Assembly (NCBI RefSeq): GCF_900188005.1
Contig: NZ_FZNR01000004.1
Location: forward strand, 248,001 to 312,000
Source of the DNA: Actinoplanes regularis
Lineage (GTDB): Bacteria; Actinomycetota; Actinomycetes; Mycobacteriales; Micromonosporaceae
DNA length: 64,000 nucleotides
Direction of reading: 5' to 3'
Shown here: positions 18,544 to 26,305 of the stretch, in pieces
How positions within the stretch are numbered: position 1 is the stretch's first letter
Layout of the letters: the number at the start of each line of letters is the position of its first letter
Position numbers and translations under genes: made by a program
Notes under the pieces: model-generated
What the model was told of the DNA's origin: nothing
Databases searched by the model: none
The model's input: the letters and a program-made list of their open reading frames with translations, nothing else

Positions 18544-19306
18544 ATGCCGTTGATCTCCGTCCTCACCCCCCGTTCATGCGGAACGGGCGGAGTTCCTCGC
18601 CGAGGCGGGCGAGAGCCTCGCCGCGCAGGACCTGCCGGCCGGCTGGGAGCTGGAGTGGCTCATCCAGGAGGACGGTTCGGCCTCGACGCCGGCCGTCGTG
18701 GCGCAGCGCTTCCCGTTCTCCCGCTACCAGGCCAACGGTGAGTCCCTGGGCGTCAACATCGCACGGAATGTCGCCCTCGCCCGCGCGAGTGGCTCGCTGG
18801 TGCACGTGCTCGACTCCGATGACCTGCTGCTCCCGAACGCGCTGCGAACGGCGATCGAAGCGTTCGACGCTCACCCGCGCATCCACTGGGTCACCGGACA
18901 GGCTCACGACCTGCTGCCTGACTCCTCCCGCCTGTCGTTCCCCGCACCGCTGGAACCCGGACTGATCGAGCAGGGCGTGCTGACCCAGCTGATCCTCGAC
19001 AGCGGCAGGCCCGCGGCGCCGTGCGCCGGGCTCACCGCGCGCACCGGGACCGTTCGCGCGTTCGGCGGCTGGGTGGCCACGCCGCGCGGCGGGGATCTGG
19101 CGTTGCTGGTGGCGCTGGCCGAGACGACTCCGGGCTTCCTGCCGCCGGACGTCACCTGGCTGTACCGGCGGCACTCCGGCCAGATCACCGGCCAGGCCGG
19201 CTGGTCCCGGCTGCAGGACGAGTCGATGGCGGTGATTCACCAGCGCATCGCGGCACTGCGCGGACTCGGCGTACGCGTCCTGAGCGAACCGGCGCCCTGC
19301 ATCTGA
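18544..19306 (+). pseudogene. Glycosyltransferase family 2 gene with a +1 frameshift in a C6 run
   Basis: The ATG at 18544 has a good ribosome site (AGGAAAGG 5 bases upstream) and begins the family 2 pattern MPLISVLTP. The frame is then lost at six consecutive C (18566-18571). With five C the reading would continue VHAERAEFLAEAGESLAAQ, then WLIQEDGSASTP, then the intact frame to 19306. That frame contains NIARNVALARASGSLVHVLDSDD, whose DSDD is the nucleotide-sugar/metal site. A translation from GTG 18698 would lack the first 51 residues of the Rossmann-like domain. The cause may be a real inactivating or phase-variable indel, or a sequencing error in the homopolymer. No other decay is seen. 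Confidence 0.8.
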
Positions 19307-19308
19307 CC

Positions 19309-19344
19309 TGAGGCGGCACCCGGGTGCGACCGGGTGCCGCCTCA
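19309..19344. terminator. Bidirectional terminator hairpin
   Basis: TGAGGCGGCACCCGG and CCGGGTGCCGCCTCA form a perfect 15-bp stem with a 6-base loop. It lies exactly between the convergent glycosyltransferase (ends 19306) and SHOCT gene (ends 19353), so it can stop transcription from both sides. No T-run is present. Confidence 0.8.
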
Positions 19345-19352
19345 TGGACCGC

Positions 19353-19772
19353 CTAGGCGACCGGGGTTGTGGTGTTCTTGGCCTTGGTCAGGGCGCTCGC
19401 CTTCAGCGACTCGAACTCGGTCGCGCTGATGGCGCCGGAGTCGAGAAGCTCTTTGGCGGACGCGATCTCATCGGTGACGCTGCCGCCGCCCGGCGCCGCG
19501 ACCGACCTGATGTAGGCGTCCTGCCGGCGCACCGCTTCCGCCTGGGCGGCGAGTGCGCGCTCGGTCATGCCGCCGCCGCGGGCGATGAGGTAGACCAGCA
19601 TGCCGAGGATCGGCAGGAAGATCAGGAACAGGGTCCAGAACGTCTTGGCCACGCCGCCGAGGTCCTTGCTGCGGAACAGGTCGCCGAAGACCCAGAACAG
19701 GCACATGAACCAGGCGAAGAAGATGAAGAACTCGAACATCGCCAGCAGGAACGAGCCGTTGTCGTCGAACAC
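19353..19772 (-). CDS. PLDc_N-like membrane protein with SHOCT domain
   Basis: A 139-residue protein. Two membrane helices near the start (FEFFIFFAWFMCLFWVF and FWTLFLIFLPILGMLVYLI) resemble the short membrane module named phospholipase D N-terminal. They are followed by a helical linker and a C-terminal SHOCT motif (TDEIASAKELLDSGAISATE, then FESLKASAL). SHOCT segments are thought to mediate oligomerisation or regulation; the cellular role is unknown. GTG 19772 is chosen because AGGG lies 9 bases before it; the longer frame to 19928 has no ribosome site and an unlikely N-terminus. Confidence 0.8.
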   Translation of the reverse strand: MFDDNGSFLLAMFEFFIFFAWFMCLFWVFGDLFRSKDLGGVAKTFWTLFLIFLPILGMLVYLIARGGGMTERALAAQAEAVRRQDAYIRSVAAPGGGSVTDEIASAKELLDSGAISATEFESLKASALTKAKNTTTPVA

Positions 19773-19932
19773 GACGGTTTCCCTTCCGAGGTGGGCGCCG
19801 ACCTCGTCGGCGTCAGGATCGACTTCTCGTTCGTCCAGTGGAGCGCCTGCCGGGCCGCCTGCCCTCATCCCGTACGGAGGACTTCGGGTCGCGCCAGGTG
19901 ATGCGTATTCGGGTCCTTTGCGGAACATTGAA

Positions 19933-19945
19933 AAGTTATTAACTT
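19933..19945. promoter_or_regulatory. Palindrome over the -10 region of the GH5 gene
   Basis: AAGTTA-T-TAACTT is a perfect 13-base palindrome ending 6 bases before the ATG at 19952. Its right half TAACTT is well placed as a -10 element for a leaderless transcript. No ribosome site is present. A repressor bound here would block transcription, as is usual for secreted glycosidases. The -35 match (TTTGCG, 17 bases upstream) is weak. Confidence 0.45.
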
Positions 19946-19951
19946 CGATAC

Positions 19952-21715
19952 ATGGTGCGAGCGCGATTGTTACTTGTGCTGCTGCTCCTGGGGTTCGCGG
20001 TCGCCGTGCCGCAGCCCGCGTTCGCCGCCGCCAGCGGGTTCACCGACCCGTACGGCCGCGAACTCACCTTCCGTGGTTTCAACGTCTCCGGCAGCGCCAA
20101 GCTCCACGAGACCGGACTGCTGCCGTTCCGCAGCACCGCCGACGCGGCCGCCTCGGCCGCGGTGATGCGCGAGCAGACCGGCGCCAACGCGATCCGCTTC
20201 CTGATCAGCTGGGAGGGCGTCCAGCCGGCCCCGAACACGATCGACACGGCCTATCTCGACCGGGCGGCCGCTCAGATCAAACAGTTCACCGACCGTGGCA
20301 TCCACGTGCTGCTCGACTACCACCAGGATCTCTACTCGTCGTACCTCTTCAACACCGGCAGTTGGTACACCGGCGACGGCGCGCCGAAGTGGGTGATCGA
20401 CAAAGGGGCCTACCCGACCGAGTCGTGCGGGATCTGCGTGCTCTGGGGTCAGAACATGCTGACCAGCAACGCCGTCCGGAAGGCCGCGTACGACTTCTGG
20501 CACAACAACTACGGCGTACAGGACGCGTACCTCACCCAGGCGGCCGCCGCGCTGACCCACCTCGGCAACACGCTGCCCAAGGACCTGATGCTCGGCGTCG
20601 ACCCGTTCAACGAACCGTTCGACGGCGGCCTCGACGGCGCGTCCGGCACCACCTGGGAGCAGAACTACCTACTGCCCTTCTACCAGCGGTTCCGCGCCGT
20701 GATGGACAGCGCGGGCTGGTCCGCCCTCCCGCTCTACGCCGAGCCGCTGGTCTTCTGGAACACCACGTTCAGCGAGGCCGGCGGTCTCAGCACGATCCCC
20801 GCGCTGGGTGGTCGCTACGTCTTCAACAGCCACTACTACGACGGCGCCCGCATCACCATCGACCCGACCGCCGCCGGTGACGGCACCTACTCCGCGGCCA
20901 TGAACCGCATCCGTGACCGCGCCGCCGGCCTCGGCACCACGGGCTTCGTCTCCGAATTCGGAAACGCCATGAGCAACTCCCGCACCCCGTGGATGGTCCG
21001 CGCCATGTACCAGGGCCTGGACTCCCGCCTGTCCGGCGCGAGCTTCTGGAACAGCGCGGCGACCTCCGGCACGGTCCTCTCCGCCACCCAGTGGCACTGG
21101 GACGTCTACAGCGGCCGCCACTCCGAGCTGATGAACGGCAATCCCAACAAGGTGCAGACCAGCGGGGACGCCTGGAACGGCGAGGACCACTCGGTGATCG
21201 CCAACGGCGCCCTGCGCCTCGACCGCCGCGTCCTCGACCGCCTCTACCCGTCCGCGGTGGCCGGCCACACCCTGGCCTTCGCCTACGAGGATCTGGCCCG
21301 CGACGGCTTCGCCGGCTCCGGCACCCAGAAGGCCTGGCTGACCGTTCCCTCCCGGTTCGGAACCATCGCCTCGCTGGTCGCCTCCCGCCAGTACGGCGTC
21401 CTGGTCTGGCGCGACACCGCCGTCGCCGCCCCGACCGAACTGCACCTCCCCGGTTCCTTCGTCCCGGCCCGCACCACCGTGGTCAGCGATCTCGGAGCCG
21501 TCTCCGGCATCCCCTCCGCCGGTGCCATCGCCGCCACGACCGAGACGGGGGCCTCGACCGCCCAGCGCCTCCTGCTGACCGCTTCGGGCTCCGCGTCCGG
21601 CACCGTGCACGTCGCCCTGATCGTCAACACCTCCGATGCGGCCGGCATCCCGGCCGCGACGCTCACGACCGCCCGCACCGAACTGTCGAGCTGGGCCTCC
21701 AGCATCTCCTGGTAG
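19952..21715 (+). CDS. Secreted GH5 family glycoside hydrolase (endoglycosylceramidase-like)
   Basis: A 587-residue enzyme with a clear signal peptide (MVRARLLLVLLLLGFAVAVPQ ending near AFA-AAS). The TIM-barrel shows RGFNVSGSAK, DYHQDLYSS, the acid/base in DPFNEP (Glu221), FNSHYYDG and the nucleophile in GFVSEFGN (Glu335). This pattern fits GH5 members related to endoglycoceramidases. A C-terminal beta-rich domain of about 170 residues follows, similar to those of that group. It should act outside the cell on glycolipids or beta-glycans; the substrate is not certain. The ATG follows a palindromic -10 region without a ribosome site. It diverges from the SHOCT gene. Confidence 0.88.
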   Translation: MVRARLLLVLLLLGFAVAVPQPAFAAASGFTDPYGRELTFRGFNVSGSAKLHETGLLPFRSTADAAASAAVMREQTGANAIRFLISWEGVQPAPNTIDTAYLDRAAAQIKQFTDRGIHVLLDYHQDLYSSYLFNTGSWYTGDGAPKWVIDKGAYPTESCGICVLWGQNMLTSNAVRKAAYDFWHNNYGVQDAYLTQAAAALTHLGNTLPKDLMLGVDPFNEPFDGGLDGASGTTWEQNYLLPFYQRFRAVMDSAGWSALPLYAEPLVFWNTTFSEAGGLSTIPALGGRYVFNSHYYDGARITIDPTAAGDGTYSAAMNRIRDRAAGLGTTGFVSEFGNAMSNSRTPWMVRAMYQGLDSRLSGASFWNSAATSGTVLSATQWHWDVYSGRHSELMNGNPNKVQTSGDAWNGEDHSVIANGALRLDRRVLDRLYPSAVAGHTLAFAYEDLARDGFAGSGTQKAWLTVPSRFGTIASLVASRQYGVLVWRDTAVAAPTELHLPGSFVPARTTVVSDLGAVSGIPSAGAIAATTETGASTAQRLLLTASGSASGTVHVALIVNTSDAAGIPAATLTTARTELSSWASSISW

Positions 21716-21733
21716 GCGGACTGGTAGGCGACC

Positions 21734-24577
21734 TCAGGCTTCCAGGATCACCTTCTGTACGTGAAGTGACCACTCCAGGTCTTCACCGAACGTCTCCGGC
21801 CACTTCTCCACGAGCCGGTGCCGGATGGCGAGCGCCTCCTCGACGGCGGCGAGCGCCTCCGGCCGCTGGTTGAGCACCACGTGCCGGACGGCCAGGTCGG
21901 TCAGCGCGGTGGCCAGGCCGGGCAGCGACGCGTCGGGTCGCCGCGCGGTGAGCCGCCGGCGGATCAGCACGGCCTGCTCGGCCACGTGCAGGCTCTCCTC
22001 GTCCCGGTCGAGGCTGCCCAGGTTGATGCCGAGGATGCTCAGCGACACGGCCAGATCGGGCAGGAACTCGTCCGGTCGTTCTTCCGCGAGCCGCTGGTAG
22101 AGCAGGACGGACTCCTCGATCGCGGCCAGCGCCTGCGGGAACCGTTCGAGCGCACCGAGGCAGAGTGCGAGGTTCCGCAGTGCCATGGCCAGATCGGGCA
22201 GGAACGTGCCGGGTTCCCGGTCGTCGAGCCGCCGGTAGAGCTCGGTGGCCTCCTCGCCGGCGGTCAGGCCCGGTTCGAGCTGACCCAGCTCGCCGAGCCG
22301 GACGCAGAGATTGCTCAGCGACCTGGCGAGATCAGCCTCGAACGTCTCCGGCTGCTGTCCGGCGAGCCGGCGGTGGATCAGGACGGCTTCCTCGATCGCC
22401 GCGAGCGCCGGCCCGTTGCTGCCGAGGTCGCCGAGGCGCACCGAGAGGTTGTTCAGGGCGGTGGCCAGCTCCGCCTCCCGGCCCGCGCGCCGGTGCAGCT
22501 CGGCGATGCGCTGAGTGATCTCGACCGCCCACACGGTGTGGTCGTGACCGTGGCGGGGGAGCCATTCGCCGATCGGGGCCAGCCGTTCGACCTCGGCGCC
22601 CGGGTCGGCGCTGATCCGCCGCAGGGCGGCGACCAGCGGCTGCGGCGTCTCCACCAGGCCGGCCGCGTCGATCGTGGCCTGGGTGAGCCGATCGGCGTGC
22701 CGGACACAGAGGTCGGTCAGCTGGTCGGCGAGGCCCGGCTGCCGCGCGGCGCGTGCGTAGACCGTCAGCATGCGTCGACGCTGGCCCTCGGTGACGACCG
22801 GGATGAGCGGCTCGGGCAGCTCGGGCGATTCGGTCAGGCGCAGGCCGACGAAGCGTTCGGCGAGCCGGTCCGGCTGCAGGCTGCCCCACGGTTCGCCGTC
22901 CGTGCCCGGATAGAGGTCGGCCAGCCAGCCCCGGACCGCGTCCCGGCACTCCCGCGGCTGCCCGTCCAGCGCGGCGATCCCGCTCAGCAACCGGTCGGCC
23001 TGGTCGTCGTCGGCGGGGCTGAACAGCATCGCGACGGCCAGCAGATCCTGCAACACCGCCTCGTCGAAGGGCAGGCCGTGCCAGGCCGCCGTGAACGCCC
23101 AGTAGCGCCGCTCGTGGGCCAGCACCCGGTCCTCGGCGCTCTGCCGCGCGCTCGCCGCCGAGCCGGGCCAGACCGCGTCGAGCAGATCCGCGAGAGCCTC
23201 GATCTGCACCGCCAGGACCGGGCCGCCGGGCTCGTGGGACACGGCGATCAGCCGGGCCGCGATGGCCGGCCAGTCATGTCCGGCGTATCCGGGCACCCGC
23301 GGGAGCGCGGCGGCCAGCTCGTGGACCGCCTGCTGATAGGCGTCGAGCTGGCCGGACGCGTCGTCGTCCAGGAGCGGCAGCGCCACCACGGAGGCGTGGG
23401 CGAGCAGCTGCTCGGCGACCCGGTCGGTCCGCAGCAGCCGCCACCAGTCGCCGGCCGTCCGGGCGATCAGCAGCACCCGCAGCGGCTGTGCGCCGTCGTG
23501 CCGGGCGCACGCCCGCAGCAATGTCCTGACCTGCTCGGGGCGGCTGTCCGCACGGTCCACCACGATCAGCAGCGGCACCACGACGCCGCTGACCGCGGCG
23601 ATCGCCTCGTCGGAGGTGCCCGCGTCGAGCCACAGGGTCGCCCAGCCGTCGGCGGTCCGCTCGGCGGTCAGCTCGTAGCCGACCCGGGACTTGCCCTGGC
23701 CCCCCGGCCCGTGCAGCAGCAGCGCCGCGAAGCCGTTCCCGGCGCACCAGTCGTCCATGTCGTCCATCAGCCGATGCCGGCCGCGGAAACCGACGATCTC
23801 GGCGCCGGCCCGCAGCAGCGCCGCGGGCGAAAGCAGCTGATCCGATTCGGTCAGCTGGGCCTCGGTCAGCTCGACCGGCGACAGCCTCGGCACCGCCCGC
23901 CCGGCCGCGTCGGCGAAGCCCGGCTCCCGGCACAGGGTGCTGACCGGCACAACCTCGAGCCGCCCGGGACCGACGTCGAGGTCACCGGCGACGACGCCGA
24001 TCAGCAGGCCGCCGCAGAACACGGCGCCGCCCGGCAGCCCGGCCCACGGTGCCTCCCCGGCCGGCGGCTGATGGGTGAGGTCGAGCACGAACCGGTCACC
24101 CTCGAAGCGACTGCCCGGACTCACCGAACCGGTCACCCGCCAGGTGTCGGTGGGCCACTCCGGCCGCTCGGTCCAGCGCGGAAACCCCCACGCCTCGGCC
24201 GGCAGGTGCGGTCGTCCCGTCGCCAGCCGTCCGAATGCCGGATCCCGGCCGTCCGGCTCGATCCAGGCCGGATCATCCACCTGGACCAGCGCGGCGTCCT
24301 GCCGTCCACCCGGCGTCCCACGCCAGGTCACCACCCCGGCGAAGCTCCGGCCGGAGGCGATCGGATGGATCCGCACCGCCGCCCCGACCTCCGGGGTCGT
24401 GTGGGCCGAGGTCAGCACCAGCCGCCCGGCGATCAGATATCCGGACCCGCGCCGCCCCGGCGCTTCCACGCCGACCACACGGCCGACCTGCACGGCGTCG
24501 GCGTACCCGGCGCCCCGCGGCGCCGCGACCGGCTCGTGACCTGCGACGTCATCAGCCAACTCGATCTCCACCCGCAC
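21734..24577 (-). CDS. Trypsin-like domain / P-loop NTPase / TPR protein (STAND-like), protease serine replaced
   Basis: A 947-residue three-part protein. Residues 25-215 look like a trypsin-like protease (LVLTSAHT with His59, RQDAALVQVD with Asp94). At the serine position the motif reads GLPGGAVF, so Pro182 stands where GxSG is expected, and catalysis is doubtful. Residues 265-560 form a P-loop NTPase: Walker A GPGGQGKS (290-297) and Walker B PLLIVVDRAD (Asp341). From about residue 690 tetratricopeptide repeats run to the end (ALNNLSVRLGDLG, LSNLCVRLGELG, LRNLALCLGALE). The layout effector-NTPase-repeat sensor is that of STAND/NLR-like signalling proteins, some of which act in phage defence. 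A role there is inference. The start is GTG. The gene stands alone. Confidence 0.82.
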   Translation of the reverse strand: MRVEIELADDVAGHEPVAAPRGAGYADAVQVGRVVGVEAPGRRGSGYLIAGRLVLTSAHTTPEVGAAVRIHPIASGRSFAGVVTWRGTPGGRQDAALVQVDDPAWIEPDGRDPAFGRLATGRPHLPAEAWGFPRWTERPEWPTDTWRVTGSVSPGSRFEGDRFVLDLTHQPPAGEAPWAGLPGGAVFCGGLLIGVVAGDLDVGPGRLEVVPVSTLCREPGFADAAGRAVPRLSPVELTEAQLTESDQLLSPAALLRAGAEIVGFRGRHRLMDDMDDWCAGNGFAALLLHGPGGQGKSRVGYELTAERTADGWATLWLDAGTSDEAIAAVSGVVVPLLIVVDRADSRPEQVRTLLRACARHDGAQPLRVLLIARTAGDWWRLLRTDRVAEQLLAHASVVALPLLDDDASGQLDAYQQAVHELAAALPRVPGYAGHDWPAIAARLIAVSHEPGGPVLAVQIEALADLLDAVWPGSAASARQSAEDRVLAHERRYWAFTAAWHGLPFDEAVLQDLLAVAMLFSPADDDQADRLLSGIAALDGQPRECRDAVRGWLADLYPGTDGEPWGSLQPDRLAERFVGLRLTESPELPEPLIPVVTEGQRRRMLTVYARAARQPGLADQLTDLCVRHADRLTQATIDAAGLVETPQPLVAALRRISADPGAEVERLAPIGEWLPRHGHDHTVWAVEITQRIAELHRRAGREAELATALNNLSVRLGDLGSNGPALAAIEEAVLIHRRLAGQQPETFEADLARSLSNLCVRLGELGQLEPGLTAGEEATELYRRLDDREPGTFLPDLAMALRNLALCLGALERFPQALAAIEESVLLYQRLAEERPDEFLPDLAVSLSILGINLGSLDRDEESLHVAEQAVLIRRRLTARRPDASLPGLATALTDLAVRHVVLNQRPEALAAVEEALAIRHRLVEKWPETFGEDLEWSLHVQKVILEA

Positions 24578-24825
24578 ACCTTGCCATGCCCGTCCCCGAC
24601 GACGAACCCCCGGTTCGCTTCCGGTCCGCCGTGGTCCTCGGCAGAGCCTTTCGCGGTACGAACATGGAGCCCCGTGACCGGGCCTTTCGGGCCGAGCCTA
24701 GTGACAATCCCGCGCGACGTCCGCGCGCCCCCGGCCCGGCCGCGCCCCCGGTTCCCCAGCTGGGCCCGATGTCCGTATCCCAGGCGTTGATGGCACCGCC
24801 CGGACGAGCCGCGGAGCCGACGGAC

Positions 24826-25365
24826 CTACCGTTTGGGGCGGTTCCGCGTCATGGGGCGCCGCGGCTCGTGCCGGAGCAGCTTGCTGCGCGGCCCAGGACG
24901 CGACCGGGCCGGCCGTACATCCGCGTGCGGGAAGACGAACCGCTTGAACGCCCACAACCGGAACACCATCGCGACCAGCGTCCCCAGGACGATGCCGCTG
25001 ACGAAGTCGGCGATCTCCTGCACCGGACGGCTGACGTCCGGCACACGCAGCTCCAGCACATACCGTGAGACGGCCAGCGGGATCAGGTTGAGACCGATAC
25101 CGATCGCGCTCACGGCGAAGAACAGCGCCGCCTCATGATGCTGCTCACGCCCACCGCGGGTACGGAACGACCACTCCCGGTTGAGCACGTAGGACAGGAT
25201 CGTGGCGATGACCGTCGCGAACGCCAGGGCGGTGACCGGCTTCTCGTGCAGCACGGTCAGCTTCAGCAGGTAGTTCACGGCGGTGGTGACCACGAAGCAG
25301 ATCCCGCCGACGACGAGGAACTTGGCAGCCTCGTGGTACCTGTCCCACAACCGTTTCAGACGCAT
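24826..25365 (-). CDS. GtrA family membrane protein
   Basis: A 179-residue protein with four membrane helices (KFLVVGGICFVVTTAVNYLL, ALAFATVIATILSYVL, ALFFAVSAIGIGLNLIPLA and FVSGIVLGTLVAMVFRLWAF). The GtrA hallmarks NREWSFR after helix 2 and RLWAFKRFVF after helix 4 are present. GtrA proteins are thought to help flip or handle polyprenyl-linked sugars in cell-wall or teichoic-acid glycosylation. A basic tail of about 35 residues ends it. ATG 25365 is preferred over TTG 25401; neither has a strong ribosome site. It diverges from the phosphotransferase gene, and the 248 bases downstream of it hold no visible gene. Confidence 0.85.
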   Translation of the reverse strand: MRLKRLWDRYHEAAKFLVVGGICFVVTTAVNYLLKLTVLHEKPVTALAFATVIATILSYVLNREWSFRTRGGREQHHEAALFFAVSAIGIGLNLIPLAVSRYVLELRVPDVSRPVQEIADFVSGIVLGTLVAMVFRLWAFKRFVFPHADVRPARSRPGPRSKLLRHEPRRPMTRNRPKR

Positions 25366-25453
25366 CCGGGGGAGTTTGTCAGGCGTGCCCGACGCTCGCA
25401 ACCCACGAGCTAATCAGGTGGCCGGGATCATGCCGGGCTGGAAGGCTGCGCCG

Positions 25454-26305
25454 ATGACGATCACCCCGGAGACCGCCCGCACCCTGATCGCGGCCCAGTT
25501 CCCGCACTGGGCCGGCCTGCCGGTCGAACGGGTCGGCGTGCACGGCACGGTCAACGCGGTGTTCCGGCTCGGTGACCGGCTCACCGCCCGGTTCCCCCTG
25601 GTGGAGCAGGACCTGCCGACCGAGGCCGCGGCCGCCCGGGAGCTGCTCGGCGCCACCCGGTTCGCCACCCCGGAACCGGTCGCGATGGGCGAGCCCGGCC
25701 CCGGCTTCCCGCGCCCGTGGGCCGTCCAGACCTGGCTGCCCGGCGCGGTGACCAGCGAGGACTCGCACGCCGGAGGGGATGCTTTCGCGTACGACCTGGC
25801 CGAGTTCATCCACGGCGTCCGCGCTCTCGACACCCGGGGCCGCACGTTCCGTGGCGAGGGCCGCGGCGGTCACCTGCCGGCGCACGACGAGTGGATGGAG
25901 ACCTGCCTGCGGGAGAGCGAGGGCCTGCTCGACGTTCCGCCCCTGCGCCGGCTCTGGGCCGAACTGCGCGAACTGCCCCGCGACTCCCCGGACGTGATGA
26001 CCCACAGTGACCTGATCCCGGGCAACCTGCTCGCCGACGGCGACCGCCTGGCCGGTGTGCTGGACGTCGGTGGCCTCGGCCCAGCCGACCCGGCCCTCGA
26101 CCTGGTCTGCGCCTGGCACCTGCTCGATCACCGGACCCGTGGAGTGTTGCGCGCGGCGCTCGGCTGCGGCGACCTGGAGTGGGAACGCGGCCGGGCCTGG
26201 GCGTTCGAGCAGGCGATGGGCCTGGTCTGGCACTACGTCGAGAGCAACCCGCCGATGGCCCGGCTGGGCCGCAGCACCCTGCACCGCATCATGACGGAGA
26301 GCTGA
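25454..26305 (+). CDS. Aminoglycoside phosphotransferase family kinase
   Basis: A 283-residue kinase-like protein. Motifs are NAVFRLGDRLTARFPL in the N-lobe, the catalytic loop HSDLIPGNLL (HxDxxxxN) and the metal-binding segment GVLDVGGLGPADPALDL. This is the APH family closest to those annotated as antibiotic kinases, although most chromosomal members phosphorylate unknown metabolites. Resistance should not be assumed. ATG 25454 has GGAAGG about 9 bases upstream; an ATG at 25430 is an alternative. The stop is directly next to the stop of the convergent histidine kinase. Confidence 0.87.
   Translation: MTITPETARTLIAAQFPHWAGLPVERVGVHGTVNAVFRLGDRLTARFPLVEQDLPTEAAAARELLGATRFATPEPVAMGEPGPGFPRPWAVQTWLPGAVTSEDSHAGGDAFAYDLAEFIHGVRALDTRGRTFRGEGRGGHLPAHDEWMETCLRESEGLLDVPPLRRLWAELRELPRDSPDVMTHSDLIPGNLLADGDRLAGVLDVGGLGPADPALDLVCAWHLLDHRTRGVLRAALGCGDLEWERGRAWAFEQAMGLVWHYVESNPPMARLGRSTLHRIMTES

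Noticed and set aside
23700..23760. Intact serine protease in the STAND-like gene
   Set aside because: The Ser position in GLPGGAVF is proline, so I did not call the domain an active protease.
24679..24694. Terminator hairpin CGGGCC-TTTC-GGGCCG in the gap downstream of the GtrA gene
   Set aside because: Only four bases (GGCC/GGCC) truly pair, too weak to call.
21818..24790. A 990-codon plus-strand frame opposite the trypsin/NTPase/TPR gene
   Set aside because: It has no motifs; the minus strand shows Walker motifs and TPRs.
25454..26305. Antibiotic-resistance aminoglycoside kinase
   Set aside because: Only general APH motifs are visible; most chromosomal members act on other substrates, so resistance was not claimed.
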